Shown: positions 53,075-63,872, counted from the stretch's first letter. The stretch is DNA of 64,000 nt from Maniola hyperantus (GCF_902806685.2 NC_048554.1:10974001-11038000); one strand, 5' to 3'. A program made the numbers and translations. The notes: generated by a model from the sequence alone, not told the origin.

Positions 53075-53210
53075 TACTACTAGGGTTCTGTAGGGTACCA
53101 ATGGGACCCTATTACAGTCTCAGCTCTCCATCTGTCTGTCTCCTGAAACGTAACAGGTTAAAGTTGAAATTTTGTACTTATTTCTATTGCTGCTATAACA
53201 AAAAATAAGT
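53075..53210 (-). mobile_element. CCAGTCAAGTGCGAGTC repeat fragment
   Basis: Plus-strand TAGGGTTCTGTAGGGTACCA, ATGGGACCCTATTACAG and GCTGCTATAACAAAAA. Confidence 0.65.
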
Positions 53211-53979
53211 TTCTTCAAAAAATAATTTTGCTTTAAGTACTCTTTCTGTGTGATTGAGTAACAAACACAAACTCTTAGGCATAATATTAGGAATACCAAT
53301 TAAAACAATGCTTATTTGGATGTACACAAATCTCTGATGTTAACTTAACAGATCTAAAAGTAGTGCTATTATCCTTAAGAAAAGGAAGTAACAAGTTTAA
53401 TGTTCAATCAAACCACACTGCCATAGAATAACTTCCTATATTCATAACTATTTACAAATTACAAAAATGTACATATCCTCTACTTACTTTTTATTTATTT
53501 ATTGGCATTTATAGGAAAACTACTCGGGGCTATTGGTTTTATAAAGTACCCACTGTGTACAAAGTGGGTTAAACGACAGTCTCACCATAGTCCACCACCG
53601 ACACTTCAAAGATTTCCTGCCATAAGATAAGAAACATTGGCTTGACATGCTTATAAAGAAATTAGGTTAGTTTAATAGCTCAAACCATACCAGCTTAACC
53701 AATTTTAAGTGATATTGAACTCTTCTCAGTGCAGTGTGCTAAACTGTTAGTTTTATCATCATCTCAAACAATAATGAAAATATTTTATGTTGATAAGATG
53801 TGTACCTAACTTACCTATTCCAATAGGTAGGTACCTAAAGTTATTTTGAGTTTGTTATACAAGACACACATTTAATAGAACTAAATTAATACACGCATCT
53901 CTCTGGCTGGCCCATTATGGAGTCTTCAGGTCCAATTCCTGTTTAGCATTTATGCCCAACAGTGATAATTAATATTGAA
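53211..53979. other. Interior of the TIR element, no recognised coding
   Basis: AT-rich, apart from a patch at 53575-53620 (CTCACCATAGTCCACCACCG). No transposase catalytic motif was found on either strand. Confidence 0.4.
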
Positions 53980-54320
53980 CACTTATGTGCTCATATATGT
54001 GACCGACGGCACTATTGAGACATTTCCCGGTGGTCCTACATCCCGAGCTGCCTCATCATACTTGTCAGTCAGTGGCCAGTGCCCTTCTTCAAGTACATAT
54101 TTCCATGTCTGCAAATAAAACAACAATTTATGCATTTCTTTGTCGCTAACAATATCAATATATTATCACTTCAATTTTGTGTACTGACTAACACAAATTG
54201 TCTTTGTGATACTTACTGTGATAGCTAGGAATTTCAACTATTCGATTATTTTTTAATTTGGATAATTCAAAAGTGGAGTTAGGTTAGGTAAACACAAACA
54301 ATAACAATACTTACGTGCAT
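53980..54320 (-). CDS. Candidate spliced microgene inside the TIR element
   Basis: On the minus strand an ATG near 54319 (ATGCAC) is followed at once by a GTAAGT donor (54309-54314). After about 205 bp an acceptor TTATTTGCAG (ending 54109) opens a second exon. The joined frame continues through WKYVLEEGHWPLTDKY and VGPPGNVS to a stop near 53982, about 43 residues in all. No known domain is recognised. Alternatives are the last exon of a longer element gene, or chance. Confidence 0.25.
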
Positions 54321-54703
54321 AATCTTCTGTGAATGTTTTTTAAACTATTTTACGGCTCCGGCTTCTAGCTCTTTTAAAATAAAAAGCAGCCACAGACGAG
54401 TTACGAGTAACGAAAACGAGCAAAATCAAAAGCACAGATAAAAAATAATAACACTTTGACATTAACCGAGGACTAGTCTTTCCCCGCCTTATCACCGGGG
54501 ATAATTATATCCAACCCTGTGCCCATGCTCGGAGAGTGGAAATAACTATCGGAGGGGATAAAAATTTTATCCTTTCCTCGGGGAGAAAATTTCCCGGCCC
54601 ATGCTAGGCCTGCTGTGGAAAGAGCTAGTCATTCTACAAAGCCTCGATAGCTCAACGGTTAAAGGAGCGGACTGAAAACCGAAAGGTCGCCGGTTCAAAT
54701 CCC

Positions 54704-54772
54704 ACGCGTTCTACTATTGTCGTACCTACTCCTAGCAGTGCTAGGAGTAGGTACGACAATAGTAGAACGCGT
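54704..54772. repeat. Perfect 34-bp inverted repeat, 1-nt centre
   Basis: 54704-54737 and 54739-54772 are exact complements around G54738. The arms start ACGCGTTCTACTATTGTCGT. The left arm is the SINE's own body. Confidence 0.95.
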
Positions 54773-54822
54773 GAACACAACCGGTAAGAGCATCTACACC
54801 TTATGATATACTAGGTATACTC

Positions 54823-54968
54823 CAGTGGCGTGCAGGTCATATAGGCATAAATGCACTGCTTATCCCATTTGTAATAGCTCAATGCATATTTTTCATTATG
54901 AACTGCCAGTAAACATGTTTCTACCTAACTAATGCCTACCCTGGCTTCAAACACTGTGCACGCCACTG
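54823..54968 (+). mobile_element. MITE, terminal CAGTGGCGTGCA / TGCACGCCACTG
   Basis: 12-bp perfect inverted termini and the family interior (AATGCACTGCTTATCCC, CTACCCTGGCTTCAAACAC). It sits within a SINE. Confidence 0.85.
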
Positions 54969-55110
54969 CCTAGCTCAAGCTTTACGCTTAATTGGAGGGG
55001 AAAGGGGAATATTAGTAAGCAATTAACTTGGCTTCTAACTACTCTTTACAAAAAAAGCATTTTTATTTAAAAATAAATACATAATATGTAGCAATATTAT
55101 TAATTAACAG

Positions 55111-55680
55111 CCGTAATAGTCTAGTAGTTAGGGTGTCCGACCTCTTTGGGAGGTCGAGAGTTCGACCACTGACTTCGATTCCGGGCACGCACCTCTAATT
55201 ACAATACCCGGCAGAAAATAATATAGGTACCTTTAGAAGGAGATTTCGGTTTTGTATAGCGTTGTCTCTGTCACTCATACCTATGTGACGTTTTGTCGGT
55301 CTCAACGACTGAGACAGTGCTCTACAAAACCGCTATCTCTTTCAGGTTGATGTAGATACATTATTTTTTTGCCGTGTAAGTACCTACTGTAAAATTACTT
55401 GCTTTAACGGTGAAGGAAATCATCGTAAGGAAACCGGTATGCCTGAAAAACGATGTTCTCAAAGGTATGTGAAGTCTGCTAATCCACACTTGGCCAGTGT
55501 GGTGGACTATGGCCAAACCCTTCTCATACTTAAGTTAATTAGGTTTTTTTTTTAAATGTATTAGTGTAAGTAGTCGAAAGTTAATCTAATAAATAAAATA
55601 AAAATAAAATACTGAAGCTGTGAGCTGAAGCTTTCGTAGTGAGCGTGCTGTGGGTTGATCATTATGATGATGATGATCAA
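55111..55680 (+). mobile_element. tRNA-derived SINE, enlarged by insertions
   Basis: The head (TAGTCTAGTAGTTAGG, GATTCCGGGCACGCACCTCT) is followed by a MITE (55203-55378). The body (AACGGTGAAGG, TCTCAAAGGTATGTGAAGTC, GGTGGACTATGGCC) follows, then about 80 bp of AT-rich insert (55535-55610), then GTGGGTTGATCATTATGATG. Confidence 0.8.
55203..55378. mobile_element. MITE of the TTTGTAGAGC family
   Basis: CCGGCAGAAAATAATATAGG and CATTATTTTTTTGCCGTG are the outer arms. Inner arms surround TGTGACGTTTTGTCGGTCTC. Confidence 0.8.
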
Positions 55681-55743
55681 GAATGGTACAGTCAAAAGCC
55701 AAAACTCGTTTAGCACCTTGATCAAATTCACTTGCACTGCACG

Positions 55744-55888
55744 CAGTAGCGTGCACAGGGTTTGAAGCCAGGGTAGGCACTAGTTAAGTAGGAGCCTGTT
55801 TTCTGGCTGGTCATAATGAAAAATATACATTAAGCTTTACAACTGGGGTAAGCAGTGCATTTATGCCTCTATGACCTGCACGCCACTG
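55744..55888 (-). mobile_element. MITE, CAGTGGCGTGCA family, minus orientation
   Basis: Complement of the copies at 26717 and 54823; left CAGTAGCGTGCACAGGG, right TGACCTGCACGCCACTG. Confidence 0.82.
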
Positions 55889-57074
55889 ACTGCACGGTAC
55901 GGTTGTGCGCACAATTTGAGTGTTTGTGTGACAATTTTATAGAAAAAGGTCATAAGTGCGACTGGTTTTTGATGCAATAGTTTTGCGGAATTGCTACTCG
56001 AATTCTGAGGCCGACCGTACCTACTTAAAAAATAAAAAACAATGAAACTACACAGATACGATTCGCTACACCTACAGCTTTTTGTTATTAGTGATAGTCA
56101 ATAAAGTTCTAGAAATTAAAAATAAAACAATGGCTGGTAAGTTTAATGGTGCAAACGGCGCCAGCGCATTATTGATGGTAGTCAGTCACACTTGAAGCGC
56201 CGCGCCGCCATAAAACCTTTTTTTTTAATTTTTTTTTTATTCCTTCTTAGGAATCCCTAGAGAGGTTCTACAATCCCGCAGATAAAATATATAGATACCC
56301 AAGAACTCGACCAGGTTCTACTATCAACCGTAACCAAATTCAAACGTACCGAAAGGCATCGTCAACAACTCCCTGCCAGACACCCTTAAACTTGAACAAT
56401 TTATTACAATTTATGGGCATCTGGCAGGGATTTGCCATGATACATAGTTACATTAGTGTCTGGCAATGCATGACGTGATTTCTAATACTATTCCGAAGAC
56501 AATATTAAAAAAAAATAACATTGAGCTTTTATAAATAACGAAAATCTGGCACGCGCTGGCTCTCTCTCCATAATAATTATAGCGCGGCACAAACACCCCT
56601 GCCATTACGTCTCACTTCGTAGTTCTGCGCAAGTACATGGTCAAAGTTCTTTTCCAGTCGTCAACTCTAATCTATGACATTATTAGAACGGAATCTCATC
56701 TCATCTATCCGACTCCCGCTTGACAAGTTTTTGCAACAAACCTTTTTCACAAAAACTTTTTTTGCACATTTTGCACCTGCAAAAGAGCAAAAAGGCCCGA
56801 AAGCTTGAGCCCATGTTTTGACAGGTACCTTTATGTAACGCGATTAGTGGTACGTCGAATGAAGTTGCGAAATAAGGCGTGAATGGATTTTACGACTTTT
56901 AAACATAGATTAAAACATTAGTACCTACGAAGTTTTATGTAATAAGATAGATAAGCAAACTATCCAATGATAAATTATAGGGGTTGTTGTTTGAAATAAG
57001 TAGGTATTAAACTAAGCAGTAAGTAGCAGCTTCTCGCTGAAATGCACGCAAGAGACGCATTCGCATTCGCGAAT
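55889..57074. other. Spacer with minor inverted repeat
   Basis: 56370-56430 carries CCCTGCCAGA and TCTGGCAGGG about 45 bp apart. 56195-56215 (AAGCGCCGCGCCGCC) recalls the Harbinger MITE interior at 50511. No gene recognised. Confidence 0.45.
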
Positions 57075-57109
57075 ATCCGCATATCTTTGCATATTGAGCT
57101 CAGCTCAGC

Positions 57110-57868
57110 TCAGCTCTGCTGCTTATGCTGTTAGAAAGATTCGACAGGTAACTGACGTGGAAACTGCAAAAATTGTGTATTTTGCCTATTTCCACAGTAT
57201 TATGTCTTACGGAGTCTTGCTGTGGGGTAAAGCGGCAGATATTGGGAAAATATTCGTATTACAAAAAAGGGCAATACGTACAATTTATAATTGAAAAACC
57301 GCGCGATTCCCTTCGAGAGATATTTAAGGAAATAGGTATTCTTACAGTAGCATCCCAATATATTTACAATAATATAATTTTTGTACGACAAAACATTCAC
57401 AGTTACAAAAAAATCAGTGATCTCCATGATAGGCAAACTAGAAACAAAAATAATCTAGCTACTCCTGCGCTCCGCCTCTGGAAGGTGCGAAAGTCATTTG
57501 TGGGAATGAGTGTAATATTTTATAATAAAATTCCACAAGCAATTTTAGACTTGCCTTTACACAAGTTTAAAAAATGTGTTAAAAGTATGCTCCTAAAAAA
57601 AGCATATTATACAGTCGCAGACTATGTAAACGATAAAAAAGCTTGGATTTGACTCGCTCCAGCAATGCACGGGGCTGCAATGGCTTGTATAGTACGGTAT
57701 AATAACATTGTAAATTGAAAAATTAAAAAGAGCAACCGCCGAGTTTCTTGCTGGTTCTTCTCGGTAGGAACGGCATTCCGAACCAGTGGTAAATTAAACC
57801 TGACTATTCATAAGCACTTTTAAAAAGTTTACATGAATAAAAAAAACATTCTATTCTATTCTATTCGC
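57110..57868 (+). mobile_element. Jockey-like LINE, 3' end with (ATTCT)n tail
   Basis: The translation AYAVRKIRQVTDVETAKIVY, then SIMSYGVLLWGKAADI and QKRAIRTIYN, ends at a frameshift near 57290. The next frame gives PRDSLREIFKEIGI and FYNKIPQAILDLP, then a stop at 57650. The UTR (AGCAACCGCCGAGTTTCTTG) and (ATTCT)n tail follow. ATTCGCATTCGC lies on both sides (near 57060 and 57866), a possible target duplication. Confidence 0.82.
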
Positions 57869-59504
57869 ATTCGCATTCCGTGAAATTACTGCGAATGTTT
57901 TGCAAATATATTTTTTTGATGTAATGTTTGTTAATAAAACAAAATCCATTAAATTCTTGCTTTTTAAAGTAATAAAAGTAACTTAACCTCCTAATCACAT
58001 TATCAGTCTTATCTTTATCATTTGGTAACGCGACTGCCGCCAAGGTCATTAAGCCATAGACAAATGGCGCCAAATGTAAACAAAAACTGAATATTCAAAA
58101 TATGCCAGTCGTTACATCACCAGTACAGTGCGACGAGGTTATCTTGGCGCGTGGCGAAAATCAGAACTAACGTTGCCGTCAAGTGTCCCCTTTGTTCTTG
58201 TTTGAATATTCTAATCCTTTGTATGGCCTTTGATCTCCAACAGCGCCCCCCTGTCAATGTCATTCAAGTGCCAAGAGAGCCTTGTCGCACTGTACCTATA
58301 TATTACTTACAGACCAATCTATCGAGATCACGTTTTCTTTTTTTAAATCTCTAGCCTCAACTCAACTGTAGCCTGTAGAGATTACTTATCTATGCCCATT
58401 CGATTAAATCACCAAAACGTTTTAGAGCGTGAGATGTTTTGGATAACAATAAGCAGTTTCCGAGCCGCAATCATCGAAATGTGAGATATGTATCACGACA
58501 GACACGCCTACCAACACTCACTTTCACACGGTCTTGTTTGACTATGGTTTGTTTATTATATTTTGCTTCAAAGGTCTAGAATGGCTGTATGGCACCATTT
58601 TCTAATTATCGCGTTTTATGGAAGTAAGTACCTAAGTGTTTTTAATTTTTTAATAACGATTTGTTGATTCTTTGATACGTATCTACTGGAATTCCAAAAG
58701 ACAATGTTAAGTAGCTGCTCTGTTCTTTTTGCGAAATCGATTACGAAAGAATTCAGTAATCGGGCAGTAGCATTCGGCGGCACGCAATTTTCCAAATTTG
58801 AATTTGAACGTCGGCTCCGGATTCTAATTTATTTGGAATGCCGATTTTGCCGGCTACTTGAGATGGATCAATGTCCTATCATTTTTGTAATCTGTAGGTA
58901 GATAAATAGAAATAATGGATTCCAAAATCACGAGTCAACAAACGTAAAGCTACAGTTCCACTGCGGATATTCATGGACCTTAAAGTATTGAAATATCATG
59001 GTGTTCCTGGAAAAAAAACCTATTTATAATTTACCTAAGTACCTCATACTTTGAGGTATCTGCTTGGAGAAGTGAAAATAAATATTTTTTAATTAAAATT
59101 TGGTTACAGATGATAACTTTGTGTAGCTATATATGAGTGCCTGTGGCTGAGTTTTAGGATCAGATTATATTATTTTGTGTTATCACAATGTATTGTATTT
59201 AGTAGTTTGGATGTAAGAGTGGATAAAATAATGGCTAGAAATTAGTCACGAATGTGAAAGCTTCTAGAAAAAAATAACGTTGTTACCAAAAGTTCCATGC
59301 AATCTGTATGGAATGCTCGCGTGGCAGCCGCCGGCAGTTCACACAAGACCACCACCTACCACCACCTACCACCATCGAGGCATTGTTGAAGTAATGAATT
59401 AGTGTGTCCACTTGGAATTTTGATCTCGGAATAATTTGTCACGAATTACTTTTCTCACACAACTCAACGTTTGCTTTACATGTATAAGTTATAACTATGT
59501 ACAT
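57869..59504. other. Low-repeat spacer
   Basis: Short frames only. 59350-59375 has a CCACCACCTA direct repeat. No gene recognised. Confidence 0.45.
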
Positions 59505-59674
59505 GTCACGACAGGTCGAGATGGCAATCGGGGTGGGGACGCCCCGCACACCTGCACAGCCCCCGCGCTAACCCCTTGCGGGATAGCACCCGTGACGTGC
59601 GCGTGTGCGGAGTGCCCCCCCCCCCCCCCCCCGCCTCATACCCCGATTGCCATCTCGACCTGCCGCGAACTATA
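59505..59674. mobile_element. GC-rich foldback MITE with poly-C run
   Basis: Arms GACAGGTCGAGATGGCAATC and GATTGCCATCTCGACCTGCC bound a GC-rich centre (CCCCGCACACCTGCACAGC). An 18-base C run (near 59615-59632) replaces the normal short C stretch. Confidence 0.85.
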
Positions 59675-59737
59675 CCTTATGGATTGAAATGTTTTTTTTT
59701 TTTTAATAATATAATATAATATTATAAATAAATAACT

Positions 59738-59886
59738 CTCAGGCATGCCAGGTTTCGTCATGATGTTTTCTGTCATTTCTGTAAAACGCACATGACTCTG
59801 AAAAGTTAGAGGTGCGTGCCCTGGATCAAACACCCAACTTCCCGAATAGGAGGCGGATACTCCTAACCACTAGGCAATCGCGGCTA
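59738..59886 (-). mobile_element. tRNA-derived SINE, 5' half
   Basis: Plus-strand CTCTCAGGCATGCCAGG, CGCACATGACTCTGAAAAGT, AGGTGCGTGCCCTGGATCAA and ACCACTAGGCAATCGCGGC give the minus-strand head with worn boxes. Confidence 0.8.
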
Positions 59887-60332
59887 TCGGCATTATTTTA
59901 TTTCTTAATAATTTTTCGAAAGTCACAGAACATTTTCTAGACACATTTTCACATTTTGTAACCCCGAAATTTTCGGGACTGAAATAGAGCTGGGATCCCG
60001 GGACCAAATCCTCGAGACGGGACTCATTATCCGGAAATCAGAAAGGTAACGTTAACCTCCGCACTAGAATTTAAATCTATTGAAAAATTTATGACACTTA
60101 ACGCAGCCATATCATTTAAACTCTACTAAATAGCACCTAATAAAATATGACCAAATCTCCCATCTAATTGCTAGCCACAGTAGCGGGCAATACCGGAAGC
60201 ACAAATCACACGACGACCGTTCGTATTGATATCGCTCGTAAATCGATACTTCGCCATCGATATTGTTAATTTAGTAGGTGTAATTTTGTTAGGAAATCGT
60301 TAGCAGTATTTGAGAGGAAAACATACCATTCA
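59887..60332. other. Spacer, no gene recognised
   Basis: Contains TCCCGGGACC and an adjacent TCGAGACGGGAC stretch near 59993-60025; otherwise nothing. Confidence 0.45.
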
Positions 60333-60664
60333 TCCGTACTAATATTATAAATGCGAAAGGGTGTATGTAAGTTTGCTAGCATTTCAACGGAGACGCAGAG
60401 ATAGCTTACATCCCGGGGAAGGATATGGACTAGTTTTGGTCCCCGAAAACCAAAGAGTTCCAACAAGAATTTTAATTAACCCAAATTCACCCACATGGAC
60501 GAAGTTGCATTTATCATCTACTTGGTTTGGTGCACATACAGCTTGCAGCTTAGAGACGGATAGGTATAGACCAGGGGTGTTACGGATATTAGCATCCGCA
60601 TCCGCAAATGCGGAGCATTTTTCAAACCTAAATCCACGCGGACGAAGTCGCGGGCATCATCTAG
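60333..60664 (+). mobile_element. Helitron with internal foreign segment
   Basis: A|TCCGTACTAATATTATAAAT at the start and GCGGGCATCATCTAG|T at the end. Between about 60495 and 60625 it has extra sequence including GCATCCGCATCCGCAAATGC, which resembles a separate GCGGAT-rich repeat. A second worn 3' hairpin-like stretch (ACATGGACGAAGTTGC) at 60492 hints at two fused copies. Confidence 0.75.
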
Positions 60665-60810
60665 TTTTACATAAAGCATATAGTTTACTAATTCAAGCTT
60701 TTACAAGCTCTTCCATAACTTATATCGGCTGTAGCTAGATAAGGTTTGTATGTCGTAAATTTATAATGAATAAATTGTTGATAACAGTAATTTGGATCAA
60801 TACAACTAGG
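60665..60810. other. Short spacer
   Basis: No feature seen. Confidence 0.4.
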
Positions 60811-60878
60811 TGTGAGGCGGTGTGAGGCGGTGTGAGGCGGTGTGAGGCGGTGTGAGGCGGTGTGAGGCGGTGTGAGGC
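60811..60878 (+). repeat. Minisatellite, 10-bp unit TGTGAGGCGG
   Basis: Six exact units (60811-60870) and a partial seventh. The minus-strand frame rich in PPHTASHRLT is the repeat translated. Confidence 0.97.
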
Positions 60879-61051
60879 TCGCTGAGCGCGGCGGAAGCAC
60901 AAATCACAGCTGCGGTGTTTTATTGTCGGTTTATCGATCGTTAATCTGCTTGTAAACACCGGCCGCGTAACGCGGGATGCTGCGTTACCAGTTGATGCTC
61001 ACCAATGATTGATCAACTCTAATATAGAGCCAACTCTAGGTAGGTACCTAT
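60879..61051. other. Short spacer
   Basis: GC-richer at 60955-60990 (CACCGGCCGCGTAACGCG). No gene recognised. Confidence 0.4.
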
Positions 61052-61203
61052 AGTACGTGACAGGTTGTAATTGCAATCTGGGAGGTTACCCCCACAGCCC
61101 CCGCGCTAATCTGGTGCGGGCGAGCGCGGGTGACGTGCGGGTGTGCGAGGCGTTCCCCTGCCTCATACCCCGATTGCCATCTCAACCTGTCGCGGAGTAT
61201 AGC
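61052..61203. mobile_element. GC-rich foldback MITE (GACAGGTTG variant)
   Basis: GTGACAGGTTGTAATTGCAA and TTGCCATCTCAACCTGTCGC are the arms. CACAGCCCCCGCGCTAATC and GGTGACGTGCGGGTGTGCGA lie inside. Confidence 0.8.
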
Positions 61204-62606
61204 TACTACCAAGGCACAAAATAGACTGTCTTCCAGGACGTTTTGATATTGTCCCATGCTTTAGAAATGTACCACAATAGCAATAGTTGCCCATTAACTT
61301 TCATAATACCACAGGTACATAGGTACGTGACGTCATGTGTGCATGGCACATAACCTATGGCGCTCGCAGATAAAGAGTTAAATATTAGGTAATAGTTTAT
61401 AACACAGATGTATTCGTGATACACGTAGCTTGAGAAATTAACGAAAAAACCCATACCTAAAACATAACTACAGTTCCCAAAGATCGGACCGGCATTTGTC
61501 GCCTAGGGGCCTTTCTCACGGGTTCATGGACCAAAATCGTTAAGGCTTGGTCATATTCATGTATAGGCACTTTAATAACTAGGAAGCAAAAGACGTTATA
61601 AGTGAAGTAGTTTTTTGAAAAACAAAGAAGAAATTCTTGAAATATTAGCCTGTATTGCTGAGAAAAATTTGGAAGTAGTCTAATCTCAATATAAAAGATA
61701 TGTTTTTGATAAAGTCCAATACAGAGCTGAAATATAGACATTATAGAATCAATCAAAGATTAAACCGGTGAATGATTATTTAAAAAAATTAACTGCCCTG
61801 CCAAAAACTAACTAAAAAGTAAAACTTTGTTCACATTTAAAAATGGCACTGCGATATTTAAAAAAAAAATAGGTAAGTAGTTTAGTTCCAAATGATGTAA
61901 CGTTTCTAAAGATACCCCATACATTCAGGCATTCATTATATTATTTAGTGGAATAGAAAAACTCACATACATGCATACATGAACCCTGAAACATTAACTT
62001 GCTTTTTGTGGCAGTCGTGTAAAAATAAGTTACAAGTTAAAAGATACATATTCAGAAATATATATCGTCCATTCAGATTAATGTAGAATGCAAAACGATT
62101 CGAAACATAGCATTCCCTACTTTACAATCAACGAACACCTGACTGAGAATAAATATGTCTCAAAATAAATTTAAATACCTAATAGGTAAGTAATCCACGT
62201 TATATTTATTCAATTCTTCGAGTGCACAAAACATAACAAATGTCTGTATTTTGTTCACGCTTGCAACTGGATGCTCGTAAAATATGTACCCACAGACAGC
62301 TGAGAGGTATCATGTTACTAGAGCGCGCAATGCAATGCTTCGCAAAATAGATTTAATTTGAATGATCTTAATATTTATTATTGTACATGGACATGAAACA
62401 CATGTCGTGCCTTATTCATTAGATTCTGAATTAGTGAGACGATATAGTGTTTGACAGTTATGTGTGTGTGTTTGTTTATTTGTCGGTTCATCAGTTCCCG
62501 CGTAGTTGCCAAACTACCTACTCATAAGATTTTGATAAATAAGGTTTGTTGGTTTCCGGGGTTTATAAGCTATTATCTTGTAATGACAAATTCAATATGG
62601 CGGATA
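61204..62606. other. Low-repeat spacer
   Basis: 61979-62037 (CATTAACTTGCTTTTTGTGG, CAGTCGTGTAAAAAT) looks like a common lepidopteran repeat tail. No gene recognised. The AT-rich minus-strand frames here have no motif. Confidence 0.45.
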
Positions 62607-62768
62607 TCAGTACCGATATTATTAATGCGAAAGTTTGTTGGTTTGTCCTTCAAACAGGTCTCAACGGAGCAATGGATCGACGTGATTTTTCGCATGCGTA
62701 TAGTTAAAGACCTGGAGAGTGACATATATGTTACTTTTTATCTCGGAAAATCAAAGAGTTCCCACGGG
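62607..62768 (+). mobile_element. Helitron, 3' end replaced by a MITE
   Basis: A|TCAGTACCGATATTATTAAT begins the element. The body runs to AAAGAGTTCCCACGGGA and stops where the GC-rich MITE starts. Confidence 0.82.
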
Positions 62769-62893
62769 ACCCGCACACCCGCACAGCCCCTGAGCTAACC
62801 CGGTACGGGCTAACGCAGGGGACGTGCGGATGTGCGGGGCGTCCCCCCCCCGTCTCATACCCCAATTGTCATCTCAACCTGTCGCGGACTATA
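62769..62893. mobile_element. GC-rich foldback MITE, left arm missing
   Basis: CCCGCACACCCGCACAGCCC, GACGTGCGGATGTGCGGGGC, a C run and CATCTCAACCTGTCGCGGAC, TATAG. Confidence 0.75.
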
Positions 62894-62969
62894 GGTAGCA
62901 GTTTTAGGTGTTGTGGGGTTTTAGTTTTTGATCTTTATCTTATATTCTGTCAATTATATACCTTATTAC

Positions 62970-63401
62970 TGTATTGTAGTAATTGTATGGTTGTATGGTT
63001 CAGAATGTTGGGCGGTAAAAGGGACAGATGAAAGGCGAGTACATGCGACTGAAATGCGAATGTTGAGATGGATGTGTGGTGTGACAAGGATGGATAAGAT
63101 AAGGAATGAATATATAAGGGGTAGTTTGAAAGTAGCACCAGTGGTAGAAAAGATGAGGGGTAATAGGCTGGCATGGTATAGGCATATAATGCGGAGGGAA
63201 GAAAGCCATGAGAAGAATGTTAAGTGGAAGGAAAAAAGAGGAGAGGACGACCAAAGAAAAGGTGGATGGATTGCGTGAAAGAGGATATGCGTGAAAAAGA
63301 GGTGGATAATAACGTTGATGAATGACAGGAATGAGTGGAAGAAGAAGACATGTTGTGCCGACCCCATGTAGCGTGGGATAAGGTAAGGAAGAAGAAGACT
63401 G
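62970..63401 (+). pseudogene. RTE-like LINE (second lineage), C-terminus
   Basis: The frame gives LYGSECWAVKGTDERR, HATEMRMLRWMCGVTRMDK and RLAWYRHIMRRE. These are hallmark C-terminal segments of RTE/BovB-like LINE proteins. A one-base shift near 63239 moves the continuation (RPKKRWMDCVKEDMREKEVD) into another frame. The 3' end GTGGGATAAGGTAAGGAAGA follows. The RT core is absent. Confidence 0.85.
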
Positions 63402-63872
63402 TATTGTAGTAAGTACTTGCTGTAATCTATATGACTAACTACGTGGAGAGCGGTCCATGCCTAGTGAATGTTGCTCCATAACATTTATCTCAACGTGCGA
63501 TAAAAAATTTACGCCCTCCTTATTTAATGCAATTTTATACGATTGCAAAAATATGTGCACGCCTTTACAATAATGGGTACCTACTATTAAATTAAAAAGC
63601 ATTTTTTACATGCTACATGGTGTGGCCATACATTTCAGAAACTATATAAATTCGAACATACCTACGTGCTTACAACTTACAATCAATTTATTTCAGTAGG
63701 CTTGTTTAATGCAAACTATTATACAAGTTCAGTAAAATATGTGCACATATTTACAATCATGATATGGATAACATTACGGAATTTATTTCAGTGCATTGCT
63801 GGTTACATATTCTTCACACTTCTTGATAATATGTTTTATAGAAGTTTGTTTCGATATTGTAACTCAACAATA
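63402..63872. other. Spacer, no gene recognised
   Basis: TGTGCAC(A/G) words with AAATATGTGCAC occur at 63550 and 63736, suggesting a decayed local duplication. Nothing else. Confidence 0.4.

Larger units (their letters stand above)
51646..54616 (+). mobile_element. Probable PIF/Harbinger-like DNA transposon, about 3 kb
   Basis: Ends ACAGCACGGCTAGCATGGGC and the complement of GCCCATGCTAGGCCTGCTGT are inverted (21 bp, 2 mismatches). GGGGATAA/TTATCC words occur in both subterminal regions. A Harbinger-like exon lies at 52020. No clear TSD was found, so the borders are provisional. Later insertions lie at 52346 and 53075. A 45-bp duplication of AAGTACCT..CTTACCTATTACCTAAAACC (52159, 53015) is also present. 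Confidence 0.6.
54641..55060 (+). mobile_element. tRNA-derived SINE (Phe-like head) with internal inversion and MITE
   Basis: Box A-like TAGCTCAACGG and box B GGTTCAAATCC flank an ACTGAAAACC anticodon region. The body is CTATTGTCGTACCTACTCCT. An inverted duplicate of that body (54739-54772) and a MITE (54823-54968) follow. Then AATTGGAGGGGAAAGGGGAA and an A-rich tail, as in the shorter copy at 9078. Confidence 0.8.

Noticed and set aside
54641..54715. Possible tRNA-Phe gene
   Set aside because: The anticodon-loop region looks Phe-like, but the arms do not close and the SINE body follows.
59436..59687. Frame with a proline run
   Set aside because: Results from the C run in the GC-rich MITE.
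60688..60959. Frames with PPHTASHRLT repeats
   Set aside because: Translation of the TGTGAGGCGG minisatellite.
62950..63367. Minus-strand frames of 74, 84 and 133 codons
   Set aside because: They are antisense to the RTE-like coding region at 62970, whose purine-rich sense strand lacks antisense stops.
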